64,000 bases of DNA, taken from Neospora caninum Liverpool (taxonomy: Eukaryota > Apicomplexa > Conoidasida > Eucoccidiorida > Sarcocystidae). A model generated the notes under the pieces. The model saw only the letters and a program-made list of their open reading frames with translations. It had not been told where the DNA came from and did not search any database. The position numbers and the translations under genes were made by a program. Shown piece by piece: positions 1-13,300 of the stretch (positions are counted from its first letter, which is position 1; the number at the start of each line of letters is the position of its first letter). Location of the stretch: positions 3,475,797 through 3,539,796 of the forward strand of contig NC_018394.1 of assembly GCF_000208865.1 (NCBI RefSeq). The letters run 5' to 3'.

Positions 1-1220
1 TCCGAGTTCCTTCTTCCGAAAACGCCGGCCACCTTTTGTTTCATCTAGCGAATTTAACCTGACATCCAAAAGTCGCAGCCGTGAGGCTCCTCCGACTATA
101 AGGCGACCGGAAAAAGAGTGTGCTCAGTTTGAGGGCCTCACGTGAGTCACCTCTGGGCACTTCTCAGGCGTCAAAGACCTCTCCCGTCGCAACGGACCAG
201 CGAGCGCCCTGTCGCAAATTGTCTCTTCTCATTTGTCTGCTTTCTTCACTCCCGCTAGTCCGGTGCCTCCAAAGGTGTATCCCTCCTGTTCGTACGCGTA
301 ACCTGTTGTTTGTTCGTAGATGGAGGTAGAGGAAGATCTGTATCTGCCTGCCTACATCCACTTGTACCTACACCTGTCTATGTATATCTATCCATATGCA
401 TGAGTGTACCTATCTATGCAGATATCTATATATACATCTCTGCGTAACCATATCTACATCTACGTAGATCTATTTATCTGTATCGATAGATGTATTTCTA
501 TAACCGCTGGTGGATAGCTGTAACTGTCACTTTTCCCGTTCCCTCTCTCTACTCACACCTATCTACATACATTTATAGGTAGATGTACCTTTGTGGGAAG
601 AGGTACATGTTTATATAAACGCAGCGAGCATCTGTGGAGGAAAGGAGACGACCTGCAGCTCACAGCCGAGCACGAACTCGTCTCTGCCTGGGCGTCTCGT
701 CTCCCGTGCTTCGTCGAGGGTTTTTGAGAGCTCTGGCGAAAGCGTCTTCTCCGGAAAACTGCAAAGGCTTTCAAAGCGTTTGTCTTGGCGACTTTGCCGG
801 GGTGCGAGGGGAGTAGAGACAAAGTTCGTGCCGACACGCAGCGCCCTCCACAGAAAAACAGAAAAAAACCTGGCAGTCGTTTTCAGAAAGGACCTTTCCC
901 ACATTGACACAGGGCTGCGACTCTTTGTCCATTTCCTTCCAGTATCGCTATCAGGTGGACTCGGTCCGGGTGTACATACACCGGCCACCGCGCCGCGGGG
1001 TGGGACTACAGACCGCCCGAGGCAAAGCCTCAAAGAAGGCACGGAAAGCTCCGCCGCACAGGCAAAGAGTTCTGCGGCAGAAACAATCCCTTCATCGGCA
1101 CTCCGAGACCTGTTCTATTGCGCCGCACCACGCAGCACGCTCCTCGGTCTCGGCTCACGGATCTTTCGCTTTTTTTGCGCGTTTCCCCTCGGTCGCGCGC
1201 GCCGCCGCGTCCGGCGCCCC
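1..1220. other. 3' flank of the kinase gene, no gene seen
   Basis: This stretch lies beyond the stop codon of the minus-strand kinase. Bases 330-590 are rich in TATC/TATA-type simple sequence. Open frames on both strands here have biased, low-information composition and no recognisable motif. It probably holds the kinase 3' UTR and intergenic sequence. A gene continuing from outside the window cannot be excluded. Confidence 0.5.
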
Positions 1221-4200
1221 TCAAGACAGGGCTCGAATGGCGTCGACTTGGTCAGCGGTGGATTGAATTTGCAGGCCGAATTCGGCGAGTTTCTCCTCGC
1301 GGCGCTTCGCGAGGTGTACGTACACCCGACACTGCGCCCGAAGTTTGTCCCAGGCCTCCATGTACAGCCGGAGCCGTTCGCGGGCGCGCCGCTGGAAGTT
1401 CGCCTGGCGGACACCCAGCAGCGTCTTTGGGAGTTGCTGCAGCTGGAGCAGGCGCGTGAGTGCAACGTCGAAGGAGTCCCAGAAGGAACAGATGCAGGAG
1501 AGGAGGTAGTCCACGCGCCGCAGCCGATCCAGACTCTTGGTCAGCAACTTCAAAACGAACATTTGCTCTTCGAAGGAAACGCCGGCGCTCGACGGAAGAC
1601 GCGCGAGGCGAGGCGCGGCCCCAGAGGCTGAGGCTGACGGTTCGCGGGAAGGCGACGCAGGCGCCGAAGGCAACGACGCTGGAAAGGAAGTGGGAGGGCT
1701 GGAAGAAGAGACCGAATGAGGAGTGAGAGCTTGCGGAGGCGACAACGATTCCACTGTCGCCTCGGCGCTATTCTCGTTCGGCGTGTCCCGGCCGTCCGGT
1801 ACGCTATGGGTCGTGGCTCGGTCGCTGTCAGACGAAAAGGAGGTGACACGCGCCTCCGTGCTCTCTCTCGTCGACGGGTTTCGCGCTTCCCCACCACGCG
1901 TGTTGTCGCGTTTCGCAAACGCGACTGGGGGCAAAGGATTGAAAAGACCTCCCCCAAAGGCTTCGCACGACCCCTTGTCTGCTGAGCCGTCACGCAGGCT
2001 AGCAAAAAGCTGCCACAGCTGAGCGGCGTTTCCCGAGAAGGACGGAGACGCCAGCGAGGAAAGATTCAGATTCTGACCCCACACCGTGCTTCTCGCCTCG
2101 CCGTCGCTCTCGTCCTTTCCGTCTTCTCTGAGCATTCTGTCCGTTTTTCGCTCGAGACATGCGCCGTCTTCCGCGTCCCTTTCGCCAAGGAATTCACCGT
2201 CGAATTCAGGTGTCCCTCGAGCGGCCTTTCCTCGGCTGCCCGCGCCGTCCTCCTCGGAGACGCACACCGCCGACGGTCGCGCCTTTTGCGCCGCCCGCCA
2301 CGTCTCGCTGTCCGGCACTCGCCGGCCGGTCGGGCATGGGCCCTCGAGGCTCTGCGCTGGCGCCGCGAGTCTCAACTCGTTTTGCTGCGAAGAGACGAGC
2401 TTTGCATGCATCGTGGCCACGTCGGAAGAAAGAAAGAGAAAGTCGAGGATTTCGTCAGTCAGTGCCGAGGCGTCTCCTGGACACCCAAAGTGCCACCCAG
2501 CGCCGGGGGACGACGCGGCTGCGTGCGCCGCCCTCCCAGACCTGCCGCTGTCTCGTTCGCCCCTTCTCGCTTCGGCCTCAGTTCCTCTCGGCCTCGCAAT
2601 TTGCACCGACGCCGTGGGAGCAGACGCGAGATCTGTGTCGTCGAGAAAACTGTTCTCAACGAGTGTCTTGAGTTGACGCTCAAGGTGTTTCCGGAGGAGG
2701 TCCATGCGATGGAGATACACACCAGCGTCTTTGCGCGTGTCCCCGCGCTGGGGCCACGCGGACACAGCTTCACCTTCACCCTCTGGAAACCGAGGAGGAG
2801 ACCTTCCCCATCCGATCCACGCCTCCCTCGGCGAGTCTTGCCGCGCCCGCTCCTGCCGTGTCTCTCCGTCGCCGGCTGCGACGCTCGACTCCGCTTCAGA
2901 CTCCCCCTCGACGCCGCGCGTCCGCCGCGAGGTCCCTCTCTCCGGCGTTCTCGCCGGCTCATTCACGTCTTGGCTCGCCGTGGCAGAGTCTTCTCTTGCC
3001 TCTCCGTCTTCACTGACTACTTCTACCCTGGCCGGCTCTGCGCCGTCTCCCAAGTCAGCCGCGCCGGACTCGGGGTGGCTGCGCGTCGCCTCGAAGCGGG
3101 CACGCCCTGAGAAACTCCCGTAACTGGAGTCGCCCGCAACGCGAGACGACACCACACCCTGCGCGTCTCCTCGCCCCTCTGCGCGTCGTCCTGCGCCTGT
3201 GCTTGGCTGCTCTTCTCGCGCGGGTCTGGAGCGTCCCGAAAGATGGGTGGCCTCGGCGGAGGCGGCGAGCGAGCAGAGAGCCGTCTCTTCTCGGCGCTTC
3301 AAAGCGGCAAGGTCGTCGATGAGCTGGCGAACTTGCATCTCGACTGCGGCGTATCGGCGGCCGCAGGCGTCGCCCTGTCGCCGCATGTCTCCGACCCAGA
3401 TGCCGACGCATGCAAACAGCTCTTCCATCGCCTCGCTCTTCGCTCGTCTCTCCGCACCGTCGTCGTCGCGCCTTGTCCACGCCTCTTCCTCAGAGCCCCC
3501 GTTGTACAGTCCGCCGCCCGGTTCCGCCTCGACCGAGATCTGTTTCCGGCGTTTCTCGCGCTCGCGCGGGCTGCATGCGTCGCCGGCCGCGCCGTCGAGC
3601 AAGGCCGCGCGAGGCTGCGCGTCTGCGTAGAGCGCCGCGACGTCCTCAAGCAACTCCAAGGCCGAGGCAGACGTGCAGTCGACGAACTCGACGCACTTGC
3701 GCACCTGTGCCTGGAGACGCCACAGCGCATGCAAGAGCCGCTCCAGCAGCGCATGCAGCGCAGGTGCAGGCCGCAGCGCCAGCCTCAGCAGATGCAGCAG
3801 GAGCAGCGCATGCAGCTGCAGCGGAAGCAAAAGCGACAGCTCGAACGGCGGAAGAAGAAAGCGCGGAGAACCCGCAGCCCCGCGACTCCCCGAGGCACTG
3901 CGCGGCGGCGCACGCAGTGCAGGCACCGGAACAGGCGAATTCGGGGACGAAACTGCGTTAAGGGGGGAGGAGTCAGTGCAAGCGCGAGGGGACGAGGTGA
4001 CGGCCGAGGAAAGGAACGACGCGTCGAGCTCGGGTCCACCGGCGCGTGGTTCCGTGGAGCGCTGCCTCGAATGCACGCCGCTGCGGGTGGATCCTGGCAC
4101 CCCAACCCCCTGGGCGTCCTCGGAGCTCGGCGACGAGGCGCGCCGTCGGTCTCGCGCACTTCCGGCCCCGCGATCTCTTGCAGGCGCAGACGCCGACAGA

Positions 4201-6553
4201 GGCCGGGATGCTTCCGAGACGCCTGCCGCGGATCCGCCCAGACTGCTCAGTTCGCTTCTCGCCGTGCCGTCGACACGCAGCTCGGTAGCAGGTGCGCGGC
4301 GGGGGCTGTCAGAAAAAGGTCCAACGGCAGTCGCCCCCGCACTTTCCTTGCCGTCTCCTGCGTCCGGTCCTTCGTCCTCCCTTCCCGCCTCCCCCTCTCC
4401 TTTGCCTTTTCGGCCGTCGTCCGCAGCTGCAGGAGAGCGCTCAGACGTGGCAGAAGGCGCCCTGAGAGAAGGCAGGGGCGGCATGACGTGGAAAGGCGAA
4501 TTGGCGAGCGAAGTGCCGGGGGGAAGGAAGCGACGGACGTCGACCGGGTTCATCCACCTGAGCATCCAGGGGTGCTCCAAGACCTGACACGGGCGAACGG
4601 ACAAATGCATTGCGCCGCGAAAAGGTGGCGAAAACGCTCGCGGGGATGCTAGGCCTACACGCTGGGGTCGTAGCCATGTGTAGCGAAACGAACGAGAAAA
4701 GAGCCAGAAAAAAGAACGAGGAAAAGAACGAGAAAAAAGAACGAAAAACGGATTACATACGGAGGTGGATCGAGCTCCCCCCGCGACAAAGACGGGAGTT
4801 TCTGTTTGCGTGCACGAACACGCCTGGAAACGCAAGGCAACAACGCCCCGCGCGGTATCATGCCGCGATTTGTCTCCAAGACACCCCTTTCTTTCTCCGT
4901 CTTCGCAGACAGCGGTGTCCCGTCAGAAACCTACGCACGCGTACGCACGTATATATAGATTGGTATATGCATGTCTACAGATAGATACAGACACAGATGT
5001 GGATATTTGCCTAGATGCACTTGGATGTGGTTGTGGATGTGCTGGCGAAAGCAACGAGAAAGGCGAGGCACAGAGCGAAACGTTTGCTTCACCTCCTGTT
5101 CCGTGATGCGCCGCGAGGTGTCGACGGTGAGCAGCCGCCGTACGAGGTCTTTTGCGCTCTCAGAGACGCGCTGGAAACGCGGATGGCGAAAGTGGAACTG
5201 ACCTGAAAAACGCGGGACCAGAGAGAGGCCCTCAATCGCCAACGACGCGCGCGTGGGCTGTCCTTGGTCGGAGTACAAGACTCCGGACCAAACCTCTATA
5301 CGATGTCGTTTTTTCCCTGCTGCGCCGAGCCTCACACAGAGACGCCTTCGACGCGCTCTCACAACTGCTCAACATCGGATCCTTCGTGCAAAGAACGCAG
5401 AAGACAAACCCGCAGGTACGCGCGCGGAGCGCGGAACCCGGGAGTCGTACAGAGGCCACAGGAGCCGCCGCAAACGGTAAAACCCCCCCGACTCGGCCTG
5501 GACGTCCAGCCGCCCATTCGCGTTCTCTGCTTTTTTCGGGTTCTTTACCTCTGAGAATCACAGTCTGGATCGGAGCAATTCTCTCATCGAAGGGGTAGCT
5601 GCCGCCCAGCATGACGTACAGGCACACGCCCAGACTCCACAGATCCGCTGCGGCGCCGTAGTGCTGCCGGCGGGGGGGTGTCCCCGCAGCCCCAGCGCTG
5701 CATTGGAGGACTGAAGAGAGAAAGGGACGAGAGACGAACACTCAGAGATACGAGAGTGGGACGGGAGAAGAAACAGACGCGTGTAGAGCCCCAGACAGTT
5801 TCGAGCCCCGAGACCTCCGACTGTCCAGACGTCCAGAATCCGCGAGCGAACGAGGTACGCGAGCATCCCTGAGCTCGCGAAAGGGTCCAATGGAAGGCTG
5901 GCTGCGCCTCTCTCTAGGGCGTGCACGACTTCGCCATACACAGTCGCGGCTCCACCGCACTCGAGCCTGTGTGCGTCGACCCAGCACCTCCGGCGTCGCC
6001 ACGAGAACCGCCGGCTGTCTGCCTGGACTCGCCCGCTGCCTCCTGGTGTTTCGTGGTTTGTTCGTACCTTCCGGCGCCCAGTACTGCGGAGTGCCTACGA
6101 GCGTGTGAGCGAGCGACGTTTCCGTGAGGAGTTTCGCGAGGCCAAAGTCGGCAACTTTCACCACAAAGAAGTCCCCGTCGAGCACGCGGTGAACCAGAAT
6201 GTTCTCCGGTTTCAAGTCCCTGAGAGACACAACAGAGCCAAGGCGCGCAGCTGAGAGAAACACGGCCCGCCAGGCAAGGACCAGAGGCGCGCAGCCATCC
6301 TGCGGCAGAACAGGGATGCGGCGATGCAAACGCGTGGCAAAAGATGGAGACGCACGCCGCACCCCCCAATCCGCAGAGGGATGTGCATGCGTGTAGACAA
6401 CCTTGCGTTTCGATTCGCAGATGACGGTCGATCTACGTCCGATCGCGGTGTACGCATGTGTAAGCAAACCGTCATACAGAGCAGTCTACACGCATACACC
6501 TAGATATACCAATATCTACGGCTAGATTTAACCTACTTTCCCACAGATACAGG

Positions 6554-6596
<43 letters not shown>

Positions 6597-7321
6597 TTGT
6601 TGATGCTTGTCTACATTCGCATGCATACGGATGTATATATATATATATATAAAAGTATACCGACACGTAGACTGTCAGGCACAGAACGTCGATTTGGGAG
6701 TCCGCGCAGGGCGGAGTGTCCTGGGCGGTTCGTACCTATGAAGAATATGTTTTTTGTGCATGTACATGCACGCATGCACTAGCTGGTGCATTATGTAGCA
6801 GGCCTGAGGCTCCGAGAAGCATCCTTTCTCCACCACGCGGTAAAACAGTTCGCCGCCCTTCACATATTCCATGACCAGGAACAGCACGTCGTCCTCCTCC
6901 ACGACGTCCTCAAGATTGGCGACGCAGGGATGATGCAGCTGTTGCAGAATGCGAACCTGCAAAGCGCGACGCGAGGCGTTTTAATGGAAGAGAGAAATGG
7001 GCGCGAAAGACAAGTGGACAAATGCGCAGGCAACTGGAGAAACGCGAACACGGTACGCGATGCTCCAAGACGCAGCGACGGAGACCCGTAAATGGTGTAC
7101 CGCGAGAGACGACACGTCTGTTGTCCCCGTCACCCAAGAGTCAGGGCTCTTGGCTAGCTCTTTGTTTGCCGCCCGTGCTGCGTCGTTGCCTGTCTCTGCA
7201 TCTGCGTGTGTTTTTTCCCCATCCGAAATCGCATCTGCATTTGGGGTCGGCGCACCAAGCCAATCCAGTGCACCTCGCTTGGTGCCCGGTTTACACGCAC
7301 TCCCCACTCTCTCTCAAAGTA

Positions 7322-7395
<74 letters not shown>

Positions 7396-8451
7396 CATAT
7401 ATACATATATAGAGATATGTAGCTCAGGTGTACATATACAGATATATATATGTCCCTCTCGTACGTCGCCCCTCTCCCTGTCTCTCTGCGTCTCTCCGTC
7501 GCCGTACCTGTGCGTCTCCCTCAGTCTTCGTCCTCGTCTATATCCTTTCTACGTCGGTCTCGATATATATCTACTTTTACCTGTCTCTCTAGTTACTCCT
7601 ATCTACCTCTTTACCAAGGCGTCCATTTCTATCTGTCTATCTCTGCCTTTTTTCTGTCTCGTGCTCTCTCTCGCTTTCTTCCTTTCTCCTCTCTCTCTAT
7701 ATATCTATATCTATATATATAGATAGATATACATATATATTTACATACACATATATATTTACATATACATATATATAGGTTACCGATGTAGTGATCCTCG
7801 ATTTGAGACTTGACACGCCCTCGTCGCCGTTCGATCTTTGTTCCCCTGTGAGTTGATCCTCACCTCTCGATGAATTTTTTGAATTTCTCTGGCGAAGTCG
7901 CTGCAGAGTTTGATCGCCCTCAGATCAATAACCTTGACGGCAAACACGTTCGTGGACTCTCGCCTCTGCGTCGCTCTCTCTTCTCCGTCTCGCGCCGGCG
8001 CGCTACAGCCGCGCTCGCCGTCTCCACACACCGTGCTTCTCAGTTCTGCCGCACTTTCGCGCATGCGCTGAGCGTCGCCCAGTGTCTCCGCGGAGACAAG
8101 GCCTTGTCCCTCCGCGCGGCCCCGGTCTGTCTCCCCACAGAAAGCCTCAGCGCCCGTTTCGCCTTTCGCGTCCCCACCTCCCCTGGCAATTCGGCGACAC
8201 AAGTACACCGTCGCTGCACTTCCGGTGCCTAGGACGCGGTCGATTTGGTAAACGGCGCCGGAGCGCGAACTCCGGAAAATCCGCCCTGCCGTGATCGCTT
8301 GTCTCGCTCTCCACGCCTCCTCGCAGGCCTCTTCCCCGGATTCTGTCTCACCGCGTTCCGCAGCTTCGCAAGCCTCGGCATCTGCGGAGAATCCGCCGCT
8401 ACGGCCCTCCCGGCCTCCCTCTTCCTGCTCGGCTGTCGCCTCGCTCGCCAT
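1221..8451 (-). CDS. CAMK-type Ser/Thr protein kinase with giant C-terminal extension
   Basis: Six exons join in phase: 8451-7864, 6956-6736, 6219-6068, 5710-5549, 5202-5093 and 4583-1221 (stop TGA). The product is 1531 aa. The start is the first ATG of the open frame, in the context GCCATGGCG. The kinase domain spans about residues 68-420. It shows the glycine loop GTGSAATV (76-83), the ATP lysine in FAVKVID (K173), HRDLKPEN (D271), DFG (294-296), GTPQYWAPE ending at E320, and a closing LEHPWML (from 413), all as in active CAMK-group kinases. There is no EF hand, FHA domain, signal peptide or membrane segment. About 80 Gly/Glu-rich residues are inserted between strands beta2 and beta3. The last exon adds about 1100 residues of Ser/Ala/Glu-rich sequence, a Leu-rich stretch, and a charged helical block in the last 120. 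The kinase assignment is sure; the substrate and subfamily are unknown. Confidence 0.9.
6557..6590. repeat. (TA)n microsatellite in kinase intron 2
   Basis: An uninterrupted run of about 17 TA units lies in the intron between kinase exons 2 and 3. Similar short TA tracts occur in introns and flanks across the window, for example near 17285-17320, 18150, 19805-19850, 23577, 27795, 28197, 32224, 33590 and 42245. Confidence 0.9.
7323..7395. repeat. (TATC)n microsatellite in kinase intron 1
   Basis: About 18 uninterrupted TATC units lie in the 907-base intron between kinase exons 1 and 2, followed by further TA-rich simple sequence to about 7780. A tetranucleotide array this pure is likely to vary in length between isolates. 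Confidence 0.95.
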
Positions 8452-10331
8452 GGCATCTCTCGGAAATCCCCCTGCACACTGCACTCGACGAAACTGTCTC
8501 CGCAACTGCCCACAGGCACGTCCCGCAACGCGCCGCTCTGGCTGACTTCGTCCTCTTTCCTTTTCTCTCGCAAAAACTCGCGCTGCGTCTAGCCGCGTCC
8601 GCCGCTACCCCGTCGCCGCGCTCATCTGAGTGGCCTCGCCTCGACCGAGGGCGCCGAGACACCCCACGCGGCGCGGTCGTCCTGGCGGGGCGAGGCAAGT
8701 TCGCGTCTTCCCGCGGAGCGCAAGCCTTAAAAACGCATATCTCTCCTTCCAAGTGTCTCTCTTCACCCGCCTGAAAGGCCGAAGGCCGCAAAAAAAAGAC
8801 AGCCAACCAGAGAAAAACGCGAACCGGCGCACTTTGGAGAAGAACAACCTATGCATATAATATGTATACATACGTATATATATATATATGTATATATACG
8901 TGGTTAGGAGTGAGGAGAAGTGTAGACGAGAACACGGGATGTTGTTCTGGAGAACCTTGGAAGACAGACGTCAAGGGGCGAAGCAGCTGCGCGAAGAATT
9001 TGCGAAGAGACGGAAAGACAGAACGGCCGATACTGAAGACGACACTCGGAGATGCAGAGCCGCCGCACCGAAGAGGGGATCCGAGGCTGCGAGAGTGTCC
9101 GTCTCGCCTCAGACGCTGCAGGTTGTTTATGACAGTCGAGCCGTTCCCTCGTACACAAACAGACGAAACTTGGGCTTTTGAACTTTGAAAAACACGAAGC
9201 GGAATTGAGACAGAGAAAGCAGACGCCGAGAGAGACGGAGGGGCCGAGGCGAAAAGAAGTCGCGAAAAGCGATGTCTTCCCTTTCCCTTCTGCCTGTCTC
9301 CTACGGCCTCTTCCCAGACGGGTGTTCGAGGCGGCAGACGTCTGAGACGCGTCGAGAAAAGCGAAAGCCGTCAGAAGCGGGGGAGTTGTCTGGGGAAAAG
9401 GAGGAACGGTGCATGTCGTCTGCGCAAACACTTGTGCCGAAGAAGAGGCGACCAGAATGCATCTGCGAGGGAGACGTGCGTAACGGCGTCGAAAACGCCA
9501 AGCAGCGACAGCCGGGCAACCGGAGAAAACAGGAGATTGACAGTCGCGTTTTGTCTCGGTTGTCTTTTCCGTCCTTCCTCCAGAGGAAGCCTCACGCCGT
9601 TTTCGTAAAGGTACTGGAGCCTCACCACGCAGAGGAGGGAGGGAAGAAACAGGAACTCCGTCGGCAAACGCCGGGAGAACCCGAGGTGTGTGTGTACATA
9701 CACCGGAAACAGACACCGAGGGATGCAAGTCGGCGACACCTCTTTTCTTTTCTTTTTCCACGGAGATGCGCACACTGCGAACGGCCGAGAGCCATTTCGC
9801 GCGTCGGTTTCGCTGGAGTTTCGCTTCTGTGCTCCCGTTTTTTGCTGAGCGAGGCGCATGCACCGGGAAAACAAAGCTGCACTTGCGAAAACTCGCAAGT
9901 GCGACACTGCTCAAAACGATGAACGGCGACCCTGTGTGTATATGTGTGCCGTGTCGTGGAGCGGTTTTGCCGACGCGTTCCCCGAGTTCCAAAAAAAACG
10001 CCGCTGCGGCTTCGACGCGAGAGGTGAAGTCTGAAAAAGGCGACAGACAGGCAGTCCCTTCGCCCGCCCTGTCTCTCTCTGGAGTTTCCCCGGCTCTCGC
10101 CGTGTTTTTGCATCGATTGTCGGAATCGAGGCAGTACATGCGAAAGCGCCACAGAACCAGGTTTCGCGTTCTTCCTGCTCTTCTGGACGCGTCGCCTTTC
10201 TTTTTCGTTTTCTCCACGGCTCGGGTGCGGAAGCCTCGGGGGCCGCCTCTGCGGCGAAGGAGAGACGCGCGGGCCAGGAGGGGAGAGGAGGAAAAGGGAG
10301 GGACACAGAGAGGAAACGAAGAAAAAGAAAA
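8452..10331. promoter_or_regulatory. Divergent intergenic region between kinase and unknown organelle-type gene
   Basis: The 1.88 kb separates two start codons that face away from each other, so both promoters and 5' UTRs should lie here. A short TA/TATG tract sits at 8875-8900. A 523-codon minus-strand open frame covers much of the stretch, but it shows no motif and looks like a by-product of GC-rich sequence. I saw no regulatory motif I would name. Confidence 0.5.
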
Positions 10332-13300
10332 ATGGCCCGACGCGTTGGCGTGCCGCAGGTCTTTCGGCCGCCTGAAGCCTCCTTCAGTTCGAGAAGTCGA
10401 GCGCGCTCTCCTCGTCTTTCTCACTCTGTCTCCTCGCTTCGCTTCGCCGCCGCGGCCTTCCCTCGAAACACCCATCCCGGTCTTCTCCCAACGCCTCCTT
10501 TCTCCTCCTCGGCGCTGACCCTCTCGCGGTCTCCCTCCCGTCCTTCTCGGCGCACGCCTCTCTCTGCTAACTGTTCCGCGGCCTCTTCTTCGCTGCTGTC
10601 GCGCGCTCCTCCCTCGTTTCCTTCGCCGAATCGATCTTCTTTGCCGCGTTGCGTCTTTCCCTCGTCTTCCGTCTGTCCCTCGTCTTTCCTCTTTCCCTCC
10701 TCTCCGTCTTCGTCAGGCGGCCGCGTCTCTCCAAGGTTCTATGCGTCGGCACAACCCCGGGCAAGGAGAGACTCCCCGGCGAAACACAAAGAAGAGGGAG
10801 AAGAAGAGGACTGTCTTTTTCGAGGAAGCGACAAGGATCGAGAGTCCAGAAGAGACCTCCTACTGCCTCTCATATGCGGAAAAAGACAAATCGGCGAAAG
10901 CACATGGATCGAGACAGTCAAGGAGATTGACGGAAAACGCGAAGGTCGCGCAGCGGCGCTATGGGTGAGACGAGAGAGGCAGAAGCCCGTTCTTTCAAAT
11001 TTCGTGGAAACCAAAGCTTCTCAAACTTCCGCTTTTACCTTCGTGCCTGTGTTAAGCGCACGACCTAAAACGTCGTGTCCAGCGTAAATACGAAGCACCG
11101 ATCGGCTCGCGCACACTGGCAAACCTCACGAATGAGCTGAGATAAATTCTAAACGGACACGTGCAGTTCGCGGCCCTGTCGAGTGTCGTAGGAAACGCGA
11201 AACGCGAAGCCGAGAACTGGCGGTGCCGACTGGCTGTTCACAACGCCTTTCCCTCCCTCTCAACAAAACAGTCGCTTCGCAAGGAAACACCACATTTACT
11301 CATCCAGAAACACACGAAAACTAGAGAATTCGTCAAACGAATTCCGGGGACAGCCGCCGCCATAAACAGTGGATACACCTTTTGTATTTTCCTATGCATC
11401 TTTATTTATATGTACAAGTATGTAAGCATAGATGAAGGAGCACGTACACATATGGCTGTATACCTATTTGTCTACGTATATATACATGTATCATTGTGTG
11501 TGTGTTTGTTTAGAGACCAGCACACAAAAACGTCTGCGTATTCACTTACATATATCGCTGTGTACGTGGTTGCCTATAGACAAGCACACAAAAACGTCTG
11601 CGTATCCATATATATATATGCGTGTGTAAACAGCTTTGTGTCGCGAGAGCATGGCGGAACCTGGTGCTGGGAAGATGCGCTCCTGTAGACGTATTTGTGT
11701 GTCAATGCGTTTGGTGGCAAAGATGAAAATTCTTTGAGTTTTTGTCTCCCAGCGGGGCCGCCAAATCGCTCCCGTCTTGTCGCCGGTGTATAGCCGCTCC
11801 GTGGTCAGTCTCGTGTTTTTCGTGGATGCTGCGAAGCTTGGTTTGTGTCTCGCATTTTCTCTCTCGTGCGTTCGGTTTGTCTGTGAATGCGTGCGTTTTC
11901 CCCGCTTGGTTTTGTCGCCTGCGTTTCGGCAGCTGAACGCGATTGCCAAGACCGCCTCGCCTCTCTCAGTCCTCCTGGCTGCCACGGCGCTGCAGGAGCG
12001 CAAGTGGTTAGTCGGCGATGGCGACGAGGCGCGACCGTCCACGCATGCGAATGTGAAGAGGCCGTCCAAGGGGAAGAAGGACTGTGTCGCTCTGCAGCGA
12101 ATTCAAGAGACTCTCCTGCTCAGTGCCCACAGAGTGTCTGACCCCGTCTTTGTCCTGATCCTCAAACTGCTTTTCTCCTCTTCCTTCGCCCTCGACCCCA
12201 ACGAACGAGCGTTGCTTGTGACGCAACTCGACCAGCGGGTCGCGTCGATGCATGCGTCGCTTCTCCCAAATGTCGCCTCTGCCCTCAGTCAAAACCTAAC
12301 CAGTCGCAATCCGTCTTCTTCGTCTCCTCCTTCTTCTTCTCCGTCTTCTCCGGCTTCTTCTCGCGAGGAGGTTGTGCGTCAGCGAGTCGTCGACCGGCTT
12401 TTGCCTTTCCTGCTCTCCGACCCGCGCGACAGTCTCTTTCGTAACTTGTCGTCTTCGTCTTTTGGTTCTCCGGTTTCACGTCCCTCTGCCCCGGATTCTC
12501 TGCCTGCCACGCGGGGCTCTTCCCTTTCATCGAACCGCGAACGGGAGCGGATCCGCGAGGACGCCGAGACGCGCGCTCTGGAGGAGATTTCTCGAAACCC
12601 GCCGCAAATCGCTGCATGCATTGCGAGCTGCGGCAAGCTCCGCCCTCTGTCTGTCGAGCAGCGAACGGAGTTGAAGGGACTGTTGAAGGCGCTTGTTCGC
12701 GCGGCGCGCGACGGCCGGAAAGAGAAGGCGGCAAACGCCAGCGAAGGGGAAGCATCGCGAACCGACGGCGGCCGACAGGCGGGGCGAGGAGAAGCCGGGA
12801 CTCACACAAGCCCTCAGGGCTCAGAGGAAGACGGGGGGGAAGCGCGGACGAACGGCGACGCCACCCGCGAGGCCGCGAACGCCGTGGAGCACAACGCTTG
12901 GCTCCAGATGACTGACGTGCCTGGCAAAGAAGACCGGACCACACACCGACCTTCCGAAATGTCTGCGTCGTCTCCGTCTCGCTTAGGTGATCGCCAAGGC
13001 CGGGAGGCGACGGCCGAGGCTGCCGGCAGTGCGTCGGAGTCTCAGGCCTCGCGCGAACGCGAAGCGCAGCTGGTCGGCGAGATGCTGCTCGTGCCTTCTG
13101 CGATGGCGGCCATTGGCTCTGCCGACGCTCTGCTCTTTTTCGATTGCGTGGACGCGATTTACAAATTCCTCCCGAGATACTCCGACGCCCAACTCGCAAC
13201 CTTCTGCCGGCGAGCGGCTCTCGTCCAGTTTGAAAAACGCGACTCCGAGAACGAGGAGAGTCGACGCGTGAACGGTGAGACAGCAAACACCCGTCCAGCT

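Noticed and set aside
591..1631. 346-codon plus-strand open frame
   Set aside because: Its 3' half is antisense to the kinase C-terminal helical block, and the 5' half lacks protein-like character.
3243..4652. 469-codon plus-strand open frame opposite the kinase tail
   Set aside because: It is antisense to a long low-complexity coding exon; Arg/Gln-rich shadow frames are expected there.
8904..10475. 523-codon minus-strand open frame
   Set aside because: It overlaps the start of the plus-strand gene at 10332, has no motif or splice logic, and fits a chance open frame in GC-rich intergenic DNA.
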